Of a stretch of 64,000 nucleotides of DNA, positions 44,899-56,484 are shown in pieces; within the stretch, counting starts at the first letter, position 1; every line of letters starts with the position of its first letter. Made by a program: the position numbers and the translations under genes. The stretch is taken from the NCBI GenBank assembly GCA_009602725.1, contig WELB01000028.1, positions 541,715 through 605,714 on the forward strand, written 5' to 3'. This DNA is from Spirogloea muscicola (taxonomy: Eukaryota > Streptophyta > Zygnematophyceae > Spirogloeales > Spirogloeaceae). Below the pieces are notes generated by a model. The model searched no databases, was not told the origin of the DNA, and saw nothing but the letters and a program-made list of their open reading frames with translations.

Positions 44899-47800
44899 GT
44901 GAAGCCCGTCTTGGCTGCCGGTGATGGCGGCGCGCCGTCGCTGACGGCGCCGCCAGTCTCGCCCTCCGTCGGCACCGGCGGCCCTCTGGTTGGCCAGGAG
45001 TTCCTGAAGCGCGCGCAGGAGCTCAAGGGGGAGGGCAACGCGCGCTTCGCGGCGCGCGACCTGGCGGGCGCGCTGGAGGCCTACGCCGCCGCGCTGCGCC
45101 TCACGCCGGCGCGCCACCCGGACCGCGCCCTCCTGCACAGGCACCGCACACATCCCTTCTAGCCGGCCTGACACGGCCTATCGAAGCCTATCACATAAGG
45201 ACGTCGTTTGATGGATGAGGGTTACGTTAGAGCTGCCGTTTGAGCTCAGGGCTTGGCTGAGCGCAACAGCTCTGAGTCAAGGGGGTCAGGGTTTAGGCCG
45301 TCAGGCTCTGCAATCGAAGCCTTGCAGTTCAGCCCCCTTTGGAGAAGTGCGCTGCTGGCCGCCGGCTGCTGCTGCTGAGCATGCTTGCCCGGTTCCTAAG
45401 TTGAGATAACTGACGTCAAGGAAAGCTGAGCTGCTGAGCTAAGCTGAAGCGCACCCAGTGTCTCACCTGATATGGCTCATGTCAATTGAAGCTGAGCTGC
45501 TGAGCTGCTGAGCTGAGCTGCTGAGCTGAGGCAAGCTGAGGTGGGCTGCTCCTCGTCCTCCCCTCCTCCAGCAACCGGGCCGCCTGCCTGCTGCTGAGCA
45601 CGCCCCCAGCCTACCGGGACGTCGTAAACGAGTGCACATTGGCACTGGATGCGCACCCGGGATTTGCCAAGGCGTTGCTGCGGCGCGCTAGGGCGTACGC
45701 CCACCTTGGCCAGGCCCGTGCCGCACTGGCGGACCTCGCCGCTCTCCTGCAGGTGACATATGGAGCTCTGCTTCTTCGCTCGGCAACATGTCGCAACGGT
45801 TGGCCTCAGGCCTGCCGATTGATTGCCGATGTCCTGTTGCTGGCAGGTGGAACCAGCGAACCAGGATGCTCTGGACCTGATGCGAAGGCTACGAAGCCAG
45901 CCAAAAGGGCCAAAGGCTGCGGCGGCGTCCGCTGTCACGCTGAAGGTCAGCACCTTAAGCAAGCCGGCACCAGGCTCAGTCTCGTCTGCGGCCGTGGCAG
46001 CAAGCGGCAGCCGGAATGGGAGCTCGCAACCAGCGGCTGTCACAACCACCAGTTCCAAGGAGGACAACAGCGCTGCCGAGGAACCTGAGGACATGAGGCC
46101 TGCTGCTAGGCGGCCAACTCAGGAGGCGGAGAGCGTGTCAGTTGCCAGAGCTGGCCTGTCACGGGCGGGAAAGGAGCAGGGAGGCGGGCTCGCCAAGCGG
46201 CATGGCCAGCAGGCAAGGGGGGCACTTGTGACGCTGAAACTCGTGTACGGTGGTGACGACATCCGGAGGGCCGAGATGCCTCTTGGTTGCAGGTTGGTGC
46301 AGCAGCGCATTGGCATAGCCCCTTGCGGAAGCACCACGGCACAGCAAATAGTGAGCAAGTGCTGCTGCAGCTCCATATTCAAGTATGGGCTTTGGGAAAT
46401 GTCTCCCCGAAAGTAAACCCCAAAGGTAGCTTGAAGGTCCTATCCTGATTCAGTACCCTGAAGTCCTGCGGTTGTCGGGGTTCTGCAGCTTCAGCGAGCT
46501 CCGGCAGATTGTGCAGGCAACGTTCCCAGCTTCCAAGGCCGTCCTCATAAAGTACAGGGATGTGGAGGTGAGCACAGCGCTTTTATGAGGGCGCTTGCAT
46601 GCCTGGTGTCAATGTTCAAGTGCAGGGTTGACCCTAGACTTGTCGCTAGATCCTGCCATCCATATTGTAAGATCTGAGCTCATTCTTGCTCGTAAACAAT
46701 GGACCTAGGACCTTGGACCCTGGACATTGACTGTGGACCTTGGACTTGGCTCTGCATCTCTACAGCATTTGTCGCGCAGAGCGTTTGCAGGCTAGTAGAA
46801 GTCCACTCATCCTGCCTAATTGCTAGCAAGTTGTGCGCTATTAAATGCAGGGCGACCTTGTAACGATGACCAGTAGTCACGAGCTGCGGGAGGCCGAGGC
46901 CAGCCGTTGGGCTGGCCCTGGTTTCACTGCAGCTGAAGAAAAGGTTGCAGAGCAGGCGGGGACGGGGGTTGCAGTCGTTGACACGCCTGTTGCGTGCCGC
47001 CCGCTCAAGTTGTGGGTGACAGAAGTTGCGCCTGAGTGCGAGCCGGCCATTTCCGAGGACGACAGTACTTGTGACAGCGAACACGAGGAAATGGCAGACA
47101 AGAGCGAGCCCATGGCAGCGGCGCTCGCTACTCAAGACTTGGCTGTTGTAGAGGATGAAAGCGAGAAGTGCAAGGCCACCAATGCTGGCAGCGGTCGCAG
47201 GGTGGAAGAGGAGGAGCCTGGCGTGGTGGAGACGGTCCTTGACGAGTTTGTCTGGGACTTTGTGGATCTCTTCAAGGCTAGGCTGGGTGCGAGCTGCACC
47301 TCGTGCTGCAATCACTTGCCAAAGGACATTTGGTCAGTCAGTGACCATGGTTCACCATGCAATCTCCATCTCGGAATCGCCTGTAGATGCCGCAATGTAG
47401 AGCACTGCTGAAGCAAATGCTGCTGTTTCGACAGGCATCGACCTGCTCATGACCAACGAGCAGATCAAGTTTGGTGCCGACGACCTTCAGGCAGCATTTG
47501 AGAAGACCGTGCAGAGCGAGGCAGCGGGCCCGCTTCTTGAGCGAGCTCTTACCCACTACCAAGACGCGGTATTTATTGGTCGAGAGCTCACAACTCACAG
47601 CTCTGCTTTTCTTGCACCTCTAACAGACCAAATTCAACCTCGAGCGCTTTAGTCTGAAGAAGAGGATGTCAACCCACAAGCAAAAGCTGTAAATCTTCTA
47701 CCTTCCGTGCTTTTTTCGCAGTTTGGGCTCGCTGGTTACAACTGGGTACAAGGGCAGCTTGTGCTGGCAAGGCACCGGCTGCAGCCTCCTGGAAAGCTTA

Positions 47801-49549
47801 GAGCTGGGGATGCAGAGAGCCTTCCCAGCAAGCCGGAAGGTGGCGAGCTGGGAGGCAGCGAGCTGGGATGCAGCAAAGACAGTGATGGCAATGCAGAAGA
47901 GACAGACGGGAAGCCAGAAGTGGACACCTCCGATGAGGACAAGACGAAAAGGAAGGAGGCCCTGGGACTTGCAATTGAGCAATACGAGCAGGCAATTGCC
48001 ACGATGGAAGCAATTGGGTCGCTAATTCCCAATTACCTCGATGTGAGAGCTCCAATGCGCCTCATGAGAGAGAGACTTTCTGGGTCACACGCGCCATGCA
48101 TGAGATTGCCACCAATTGAAACCTTCTCAGATACCAGACGTTTATCAGCATTATGCTGATGTCTCGCGCACAATCCATGAGATTGTCACCCGATTGACAC
48201 ATCTTCATCAGAGAAGCCAGACTTGTATATCCGTGACATGCTGATCTCTCTGTTGTCCTCTGTTGGCTGCCTCTCCAGGGGTATCTTTTGTTGGCGACCG
48301 CCCGTACAGACCTTGCAAAGTTCCTGGCTGAGAAAGGGGAGCTAGAGGGGGTTGAGGACCCTTCTCACCAGACATATGCCTTGCTTCAAGCAGCCAAACA
48401 ATGCTTTGCTTCTGCTGAGAAGGTCAGCAACTCTCATACCGGGAACTTGTGCTCTCCTGATTAATATGCCTCATAGCTTAAAGCTCTCCTTCAACCTTAC
48501 CTGGCATGTTGAAGCCTTTGACTGCTCATGTTCAGGAGCTAGTGAGACTGGAAAAGGAAGAGAGAGAGCACATGCTCCGGGATGATGCGGCCACAACAAC
48601 CAGTAGTAAGGACAAGCCAGAGGGCACTGACGGCATGATGGGGACCGTTGAGGACGGAGGTGACCGCAAGCATCAAAGCCGTTTGGACGACATCCTAAGC
48701 TACCAGGGCCAGGTAGCCTCTCAGCACGCTGGGGTGGCCCTCGAGCTCTCCAAACTAGAGGTAGGAGTTTATCCACTTATGGCAAGCAGCAGCAGTCTTG
48801 CCAAGCCTGATTGATTCTGCAAATTCCTCAAGTTGGACGTGTGCCCAAATTTCTATACCCTCGCTTTGGGAGTTTTGGTCCAGACCTACTCTAGCAGTCA
48901 ATGCACTTGTCCACACTGCTTCCAGGCTCACAACCCTCCAGGCTCACAACCCTCTCTTCACTAAGAGCGATGCACACTACTGTGTGTGGTCTGCCAATAC
49001 CACATTATATTTTTGCAGTGTGCCAGGGGCGACCCACAATGGCGGGTGTTGTTGGATGAGGCAGCCCGCCACTACAGACTCAGCGGGTTGACAGAGAAGG
49101 AGGTCGAAGAGACGTTGAGGCAGCATCCCAGACACACAAGCAGCGGTGGAGCAGACGTGGAAGTGCGTGAGTCGTCTGGGGAAGGTGACCAGACAACGAC
49201 AGCCTTGCCATGCGAAGTCCAACATGCAGAGTCGACCACTGACGCTCCAGAGACGCAGGGGAAAGAGAAAGAAGCCGATGCACCAACAAGCAGCAATGCT
49301 GAGGTTGTGGATGGAAGTCCAATACAGGCCACTAACGGCGCTGTGGAGCTTGTACACAGTAATGGAGACCTGGCCGAGGACCTCAATCCATTGATCCTAG
49401 ACAACGAGGAGGGTAGTACTGCTCCTGAGGACAGCTCCGAGAGAGACGGCGAAGTGGACGAGAAGTGCCTGAGCAAGAGCAGTAAACGGAGGCGGAACCG
49501 AAAGCTGAGTGCACTTCGGGCAGGTGCTTCGAGCACCCATGGCACATGA
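44899..49549 (+). CDS. TPR-PB1 protein, CLMP1/PHOX family
   Basis: Ten exons read: 44899-45140, 45572-45752, 45847-46292, 46489-46567, 46851-47286, 47435-47568, 47722-48042, 48279-48422, 48536-48760 and 49019-49549; 2,739 nt in exact frame (about 912 aa). The N-terminus has a TPR block (FLKRAQELKGEGNARFAARD, HPDRALLHSNRAACLL, HPGFAKALLRRARAYAHLGQ). The PB1 domain follows (VTLKLVYGGDDIRRAEMPLG, SFSELRQIVQATFPASKAVL, IKYRDVEGDLVTMTSSHELR). A second helical/TPR part begins near FGLAGYNWVQGQLVLARHRL and runs to a basic Lys/Arg-rich tail. Plant CLMP1 has the same layout and is needed for chloroplast separation; related PHOX proteins bind HSP70/90. The start is not settled: codon 44899 is GTG, a stop lies just upstream, and an N sits at 44777, so a first exon is missing. 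The first intron appears to use a GC donor. Confidence 0.87.
45480..45545 (+). repeat. GAGCTGCT-type short tandem repeat in an intron
   Basis: Iterated GAGCTGCT and GAGCTGAG units within the first intron of the TPR-PB1 gene. Related loose copies start near 45425. Probably a simple-sequence expansion. Confidence 0.6.
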
Positions 49550-50151
49550 CTTGGCCAGCGCCTCCTCTCTGCCGAGGAACAGCTTTGCACATCCCTAAGT
49601 TATGGTAATGTTGATGTGACATTCAGCAGGGTAGCATTACAAGCCCCCCAACTGATTTAAAAGTCCTGAAGCAGCCTCAGAGACACATTGTGCAAAAACT
49701 TTGAGCACAACGTGCCTCGGCTGCTATACATTGTGGTAGATAGCTGATGACGTGGTGATTGGTGAAGGAGACTAGCAGCTTCACGGCTTAGACAGCAACC
49801 GATCACCTGCCTCAAATTCTTGCTTCAAATTCTTGCTTGCTTGCTGATCTCAAAGTACAGCAAGTAGCTTATGTGATCCATATTCTGCAGTCCTGACATT
49901 CGGAAACCAATTTCTGGACATTTTGTGAGGACACAGCAGATCCACCCTTATATTTGATCTCATGCTTTGGGATGGACTGATAGACAAGCCTGCTCAGATC
50001 CATTAATATAAGCAAGTAGCCCTGCAATTCTGATGTCAACGCCGTCTGCCAGCTCAACCAGAGGCTGTACAAGTAACAAGTTTGTGGAGGTTCGTAGCAC
50101 AACACGAGCTCTGAAGGAACACAGCCCGGCTGGCCATAGTGGTAGGGCCAC
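49550..50151. other. Convergent 3' intergenic region
   Basis: About 600 bases between the TPR-PB1 stop and the proteasome subunit stop. No gene or repeat recognised. Confidence 0.4.
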
Positions 50152-51967
50152 TCAAGCCGACGTCTCCACGGCTACAGCGGGGCCCTCATTGACAGTGCTG
50201 GTGGCGGCGGAGTCGCCAACGCTCTTCCGCCAGCCCAGAAAGCGGGCGCCGTCCTTGTCCACGACCTTGATGATGAAGTTGGGGGGTGCAACGACGAGGC
50301 GCGAACGAATTTCCTCAATGCACTTGTCGACAAGAGCCAGGGCATCCTCTAGGGACATGCCCTTCTTGTAGTATTTGTCCATCATGGAGAGGACAAAGAA
50401 GCCGCCTGCAAGCGTGCAAGTAGTCCACGTATGAATAATCAGAAGATCAAGCCAAGCTCTGCACTAAGCATAAATACAACATACCAGCACACCAGCCTGA
50501 TCTTGCAGGCCTGTGGTATATCTTATACGGACTTTCAGGTGAGCAGGACAGCAATGTGGGGACACGTGACAAAAACACGACAAAGCGTTGCCGATGCAGC
50601 TGCAAAATTCACGGAGCTGCTGAGATGGTCAGTGACACGATCTCTCGGTGCATTAAGGCTGGTCACGGAAATTTTGGTAAGTATTGCCACGCAGGCCTCA
50701 TCATTGCCACATCAGTAGGACAGCAACATTGACAGCAAGGGGTGTACCGTAACCCATGGCGCCTTTCTCTATTTTGTGCAGCGTGGAGATGTAATCGAGG
50801 AAATACAAGGAAGGCCCAACATCTTTGTCGAAGCCGGCAAGCATCAGGTTGGTTTGATAAGGGCTCTGCAGGCCAGGGACCAAGCGCAAGGACAGACGTT
50901 CATTTCAAGGCAAATGGCCATGACAGAAACAATCACAGAGTGCTGAGTCATGTCCAAGATGTGGCCCAGCATTTCGGGCATAAGCCTCTGGCACCAGATG
51001 CTCTAAGAAAAGTTTCATCTCAGAGTTACTCAAGATAAGCCTTATTTGAAGGAGATTTCCAAGTAACATGGCACAAGCTGGCACTCAAGTCAGTAGTCAT
51101 AAGCCCAGGACAACACCGACAGTTTCTTCCTAGATCTGCATCAGCAAGAGGAGCTTGTCTTCATATGGAAAGGCAGGATGGCCTTTTGGGGGTCTTCTAA
51201 GAGTCAGCAGAGACTTGCCTTGCGGAGCGCCTTTGCGAGCTCACCCCGGGTGAAGTTGGCAGCTGCCGCAGTCGACAGCTGTATGCCATTCCTGAACTGG
51301 TATAGATGGATGTTCTTCTGTATGTACTCAGAGAACTGTACCCTGCTCGTGGCAAGGGCACAGAGTCAGCTCCGGACAATCAACAACTTGACCAAGGGCC
51401 GGCTAGACTTGCTGAGTGACTGACGCAGTTGATGTGCACAGGTTGCGGAACACCATCTAGTCAAAGAATCTCACAACGCCTCTAGAGAAAATAAGAGCGA
51501 AAGTGGAGATTCACATTATTCAATTCACAGCGACCAGGGGCTCAATGGAGTAGCCCTGGACGTCAGTGAGGCCCTTGGTGTAACGCCTGACACCCCGGCA
51601 CAACGAACAGACACCAGACGCTTGCCTCTGGCAGAAGCCATGACATAAACCTCGGCCTCACCAAACCCTCAAGGCCCAGTATAACGTTACGCATGATAAA
51701 CAAAACCCAAGACCTCCAGAGCCGTTCCATCATAGCTTGCCGGACTCGATAGACTGGCCACCTCGGCGGGACCTCCTGTAGAGGGGAGCGGTGCTGGAAG
51801 GGGGCAGACCTGTCGCCGGTCTCGCCGGTGTTGCCCAGGAGCTTGTGGGAGTCGAGGACCATGATCTTGTCCTCATCCGTCTTCTGCACCACGATGGACT
51901 GCACCGCCGACGAGTCCGCCACCAGCAGCGCGAAGCCGTCGCCCACGAGGCCGAAGAGGCAGTCCAT
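50152..51967 (-). CDS. 20S proteasome subunit beta type-2 (plant PBD, beta4)
   Basis: Non-catalytic beta subunit of the proteasome core. Four exons on minus: 51967-51810, 51342-51219, 50865-50748 and 50405-50152; 654 nt, 217 aa, slightly longer than plant PBD. It starts [20 protein letters not shown] and [11 protein letters not shown]. Next come [66 protein letters not shown] and [20 protein letters not shown]. Last comes [20 protein letters not shown]. The usual PBD end (VDKDGAR) is followed by an extra Ser/Ala-rich tail of about 25 residues. No catalytic Thr is expected in this subunit and none is seen. The intron after 51219 has a GC donor (CGCAAG|gcaagt). It is divergent from the small membrane-protein gene. 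Confidence 0.93.
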
Positions 51968-52225
51968 GGCGGCAGGCCCCGCACCTTACACAATACTGCA
52001 GATTCTGGCAGCCGGGGAGCTCTCGGATCCGTAAGTTCTACGATCTATGACGACTCCCCGCCCCCGGCGCCCTGGCCCTGCGCCCGCCGCCACGGCCGTT
52101 CGGCACGCCGCAAGGGCTTCTCGCCGCCCCCGCCGCTTCTTCGGCGCAGCGGGACCGGCGGGGCGGGGCAACGCCGCCCTCCGCGCCGCCGCTCAGCGGC
52201 CACGCCGCTGAGATTTTGTTGGTGT
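51968..52225. promoter_or_regulatory. Divergent upstream region
   Basis: About 260 bases, GC-rich toward the right, between the starts of the proteasome subunit gene and the small membrane-protein gene. It likely carries both promoters. No element recognised. Confidence 0.3.
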
Positions 52226-52277
52226 ATGGACACTAGCCAGTGGTCTGCGACGCGCGAGAGGACACTGCCACGGCGGT

Positions 52278-52308
<31 letters not shown>

Positions 52309-53199
52309 GCTGCGACGGCGGCGCAAGCGGCGGCGGGGGCGCTGCGAGGCGGTCGCTNAGCGGCGGGCCGCCTCCAGCGCGGCCGCAGCCCGCGGCGGCG
52401 GCGGCCGCGACGACGACGATAGCACCTGGACGACGCTGCAGATGGGTGCCGGCCTCGCCGTCGTCGCCGTCATCGCCAAGCTCATCATGATGGTGCGGGC
52501 CCCCCGTCCCGCAGCCCGCGCCGGACCCCGGCTGTCCTGCTTGCCTTGTTAGATGCTCGGCTTAGTACGAGCTTACCGAGCCTTGTCGCTGGCACGTCGA
52601 TGGAGCATGTGCCTTCGATTGTGGAGACTTAGCCATCAGTGCAGTCCTTCATACTGCCGTCCAGTAGCAAGGCCTGATTGCTCGGTGCAATCGGCAGTAC
52701 GACGAGGCGAAGGAGCCAGAGCGGATTGCGCGGCGCGCACGGGAGCAAGAGCTCGAGCAGGCCAAGCTTGAGCCCATGTCGCGCGAGAAGTGGGAGGCCA
52801 TCCAGGCGATGCGGCCGCGTACGCCTTTCGAGAGCAGGGCCGGCAGGGACGGCGCTCGCTTACGCACGGGAGAGACAATTACCCTGGTAAGAATCTACAA
52901 TCATCGCATGGCGCTCGTATGCACTTGAGAGGTGCTCGGCCATGTGAGCACGAGCTTGTGACGAAGCACTAGAGCACTGTGTCTGCTTGTCAAATGTGCC
53001 CTTTCTATTGTCTTGCAATACATTGTAACGTAAGGGCCTCAAACGCCCAGCCGCAGCTTCAGTGGCCAGCTTCGGCAAGGCCAGGCTCACGGCAGACTCT
53101 TCCCGGTTGTTGCACCTTTGTCAGGAGGACTTTCGAGACTGGGCAGTGGATGTACTCGTAAACAAGCTGTGCGGCCGAGAAGAGGCTGTTCGAAAGTAG
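52226..53199 (+). CDS. Unrecognised small protein with one membrane segment
   Basis: Exons 52226-52492, 52698-52886 and 53125-53199; 531 nt, 176 aa from the ATG at 52226. I do not recognise the family. The second and third exons read smoothly: YDEAKEPERIARRTREQELE, PMSREKWEAIQAMRPRTPFE, LRTGETITL, then EDFRDWAVDVLVNKLCG. Just before the first junction is a hydrophobic helix (LQMGAGLAVVAVIAKLIMM) after an acidic DDDD stretch. The layout is a leader, one transmembrane helix and a charged, mostly helical soluble tail. In this frame the first ~50 residues are almost all Arg. The neighbouring frame is Ala-rich like a transit peptide and would join if the N at 52358 were an artefact. A thylakoid or mitochondrial membrane location is a guess. 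Confidence 0.55.
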
Positions 53200-53419
53200 C
53201 TGTTGTGCGTCCGCCATATGCTGCAAGTCGTGTTCCTCATCGCGATTGTTCATCCATCCTTCTTGTACATATCTGAAGATTGGTGTTTGTAGCACAAATC
53301 TCCCCCCTCCCAATCCCCTCGCCCAGTTGGCTCTTGTCCCATTTGTGCCACTAATTGATGGGTGATCTGTTGCAGCCTCGTGCACATTGCACCTCCCTTC
53401 TTCCCTCCCCTTAGGTCAA
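53200..53419. other. 3' region of the small membrane-protein gene
   Basis: Short intergenic stretch between the stop at 53199 and the retroelement tail. Nothing recognised. Confidence 0.35.
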
Positions 53420-54060
53420 GAGAGAAGTGCTCGCCTAGAGAGGAAAGGGGTTGGGAACGGCCAGCCCAAAGAGAATGAACAAATTCGAAGGGGCTGGGGG
53501 AAGCGCTAGAAGAAAACAAGCACAGAAGGAACTAAGCCACTACGAAACACTCAGTAACCCCTGCTAAGCAGCCGCGAGTCAGAGAAACTGGGCCCCTGGT
53601 AACGGGTCCCCTGGCTAGGGCCAGAGGCGGCGGCAAGGGCTCGACCGGCGTGGAGATGCAACGCGCGAGCCATGGACTGTTGCAGCGAGACGGCCAAGCG
53701 CAAGCGATACACCTGCGCAAGACATCTGGCTGCATGGAAGTTCACCGACTCCCCATGGAGTGTGCTTCGTAGCTGCTTAGTTTCTTCTTGTGCTTGTTTT
53801 TCTCAGTGCCTGGCCCCTTCTCGTACTTTGTTTATTCTTTTTTGGGCTGGCTTTTCCCAGCCCTTATCCTCAATGGGCGGGCCCTTCCCAGGAAACGGCG
53901 GGAGATGGCGGGGGGAGCTGGTTGAGCAGCTCGAGCCACCGAGCTCCCATCGCACCGTGCGTGTCAATGGCGAGCTGGAAGAACTCGTCCTCCCGTGGAT
54001 AGTCCGCGTATTTCAACTCCTTGGCCCGGGCTGCACCTTTATCCAAGGCTCGCCTTTGCT
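53420..54060 (-). mobile_element. Retroelement copy, minus strand, split by a solo tail
   Basis: Minus-strand copy with stop at 53551-53553 (C-terminus SFSDSRLLSRGY). Its tail runs down to about 53420 with a hairpin. Upstream, AAGSLAQVYRLRLAVSLQQS-type coding (53755-53640) continues, after an interruption, into codons for ARAKELKYADYPREDEFF-type sequence (54040-53900). The interruption, 53760-53892, is a plus-strand tail (from CTTCGTAGCTGCTTAG through TTGGGCTGGCTTTTCCCAGC to GGGCGGGCCCTTCC). The same ORF is uninterrupted at 24562-24905, so the empty site can be compared directly. Confidence 0.75.
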
Positions 54061-55375
54061 ACTTCAAATGTTGCGGAGTGCAAAATGCAAAGTTATGCTT
54101 ACATAGTAGTGGAATCCAGACATGGCAAGTAATGGTCTGTCGTGCCACAGGGCGTCGAATGTCATGTAATGTCGAGATTTCAGATCAGTATGGAAGCAGG
54201 CAACAAGTCAACCTCGCATGGTGGGCACTCATACATAGACATACATGGACTAAGCAAGGTCATGGCAGCATTTCTGCCGATCGTGCATCCCTGCATTTCC
54301 AATCGACAAATTTCCGCATCATAGTCACTCCTGACCTCGGCTAAGGAGGCGCATCCGGGAGTACCTTGATACCGTAACTTCGGTGGCTGCTCTCCTTGAG
54401 ACATGTTGACAACCCGACTCCTCAGAGGATGCCCTACCTCGGAAGGCTCTGTGACACACTCAGTGGCCACAGGAACAATAGCTGATGGATCAGTAGCCAC
54501 CACAGGAGCAATACCTGAAAGGTCATCGGCGGCCGTCTAGCACACGTCCTGACCTCAAATCCATGCACTATAAGCACAAATGTAACTTGTCCACAGCAGT
54601 TCGCTCGGCTCAGTAAACAGGTCGAAGGACAAGTCACAAGCAAAGTATGTGAACAAGAGACTGAGACGAGCCAATAGTACCCTCAGAGAGGGCTTCCTTT
54701 GTGAACAGTATCAGAACAGAGTACACTCGGAGAGGGTTTCAAAAGAACAGTAACGAATCGATAATCGGAAAATAACCACGGATCAATGTAGTGACAGCGA
54801 CAGCGAACGTTTTGGGCACTAACCCAGGTAACCGATCCGAGCCGGGAAGCGTCCAAAAGACAAACTCCTACGAAACACAACAACGGCAAGATGCAAACAA
54901 GCAACCTCAGGATGCACGTAAAATGCAGACACACAATGAGAGTCGCTTGTGCAGACACTTTAAGACTATCTTAACATCCAAGGTTAGGCTTGGAGGCAAT
55001 TTCGCACAAGGTCGCGGTGTTCGCGGCTTACCAAGTGCGTGCCCGGTCTAACGTGACCGGATGCGGAGCTCCTCGGGGTAAGGCTCTCTGCGGGTTTGCG
55101 TCCTGTGCCTGTGCCCACGCCTTCTTGGCGTGGCCCTGGACGCGCGCGCTACGCTTACTAGGCAGCAGCAGCAGCAGCGGCGGCGGCAGTGGCAGCGGCG
55201 GCGGCAAAGGTTGGTAACAGCAGAAGAAAGAGACTGTGCCGAGCAAACAGTTCGGCACCCGGCCCTCTATACCATATATGCTTGGTCAGATGTAGAAAGA
55301 CATTGTTCCTCGGGGTGGGCCATTTGGCCCCATCTGGGTTCCCTGGCCTCAAGGCCAGCAGTGTAGCCCGAGACT
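54061..55375. other. Intergenic region, no gene recognised
   Basis: About 1.3 kb. 54061-54990 is AT-richer and without a supported ORF. 55040-55230 is GC-rich with a CAG/CGG simple repeat (55161-55209), which resembles the first exon or leader of a gene. No continuation was found on either strand, so I make no gene call. Confidence 0.35.
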
Positions 55376-55865
55376 CGCTTCTACCACTACCTGCCAAGCG
55401 GCAGGCGCCAAGGATCGCAAATACTCGGATCACTCGGTGGGCGACGAGTTTGTCCCACTCGCCGTCGACGTACACGGCGCCTTTTGCCCCAAATGGCTTG
55501 ACCTGCTTCACCGCCTTGCGCGGCGAGCAGCGGCCCGCCGCTACGGGCAGCAGGGCGAGCAGCCTGGCTTCCACGTCGCCGGCTCCCTCGCCCAAGTCTT
55601 CCGGATGCGCCTGGCCGTCTCTTTGCAGCGGTCCCTAGCTTTCGCGGTCCACTTGCGCGCAGGCCGCGCTCTGGCGGCGGCATCCGGCTTCCGTCAGGGC
55701 GACGTTTTCGCCTGCTAGCTATTCAGGTTTGCATCTACTGACTAGACGTTACTGAGAGTCCGTTTGCTGCTGTCTCAGTCCTTAGCACTCCGGCTCCTTC
55801 AGACCTTGTCCATTCCTTTGGGCTGGCCTCTCCCAGCCACCAGTTAATCTGGCCGCGCTTGCTAC
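55376..55865 (+). mobile_element. Retroelement copy and tail
   Basis: Encodes KYSDHSVGDEFVPLAVDVHG, AFCPKWLDLLHRLARRAAAR, FHVAGSLAQVFRMRLAVSLQ, RSLAFAVHLRAGRALAAASG, then FRQGDVFAC-stop (55718): a one-base deletion (GTTTTCGCC versus CTTTCCGCC at 42489) shifts the frame just before the usual SYSDLHLLTRGY end. The tail to 55865 has GGGCTGGCCTCTCCCAGCC and ends CTGGCCGCGCTTGCT. The copy is nearly identical to that at 42160-42655, so it belongs to the same subfamily and is fairly recent. Confidence 0.72.
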
Positions 55866-56084
55866 CTACCATTTCCCTACCACTGCCCAGCCGGTTCCTG
55901 ATGGCTCATCGAGGCATATCACGCCTTCGACGTGCTTTCATGAGCTTTCTCGGCCTGATAAATCAGGGGCTTAGTGTAGTGCAGGTGGCAAGAGGGCAAT
56001 GCGCTGCACGCCGAGGCGCTGATTTACCATGGGCGGCGGATGAGCCAACGCACCGTTGGTGGGCAAGGCGCTGACGCCGGATCC

Positions 56085-56450
56085 GGATGATAGGCTGGCT
56101 TTTCCAGCCCCTATCCTCAATGGGCGAGCCCTTTCATTCGATGATGCTGCGGGCACCGTTTTGCGGCCTTTCAGGCCTCCATTGTCCATTCTTTTCTGGG
56201 CTGGCTTTGCTAGCCCCTCTTCCCTATGGGCGAGCACTTTCCGACGCCGAGCCGGATTGAAATGTATCTTTCTGACCGAAGCGGGTTGGAGATGCCGCGC
56301 TCGCGACCCCACCTTCACACCAGGTTGAGGAACGACGCACCCTCGGATATCGAAGAAAGAAAGTGCTCGCCCATAGAGAAGAGGGGCTGGCAAAGCCAGC
56401 CCAAAAAAGAATGGACAATGTCCAAAGCCAAAGAAAGAGGAGCTACACTA
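56085..56450. mobile_element. Cluster of three retroelement tails
   Basis: On plus: 56088-56135 (AGGCTGGCTTTTCCAGCCCC ... CAATGGGCGAGCCCTTTC) and 56140-56243 (TTGTCCATTC, TGGGCTGGCTTTGCTAGCCC, CTATGGGCGAGCACTTTC). On minus: 56358-56450, the reverse complement of the same type as the second. No coding part belongs to the first two. Confidence 0.65.
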
Positions 56451-56484
56451 CAAAACACTGCAAAGAGACGATGCAGAGGGAAGC

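Noticed and set aside
46680-47315. 211-codon minus-strand ORF
   Set aside because: Shadow of the TPR-PB1 exon 46851-47286, which carries the PB1 end and acidic linker.
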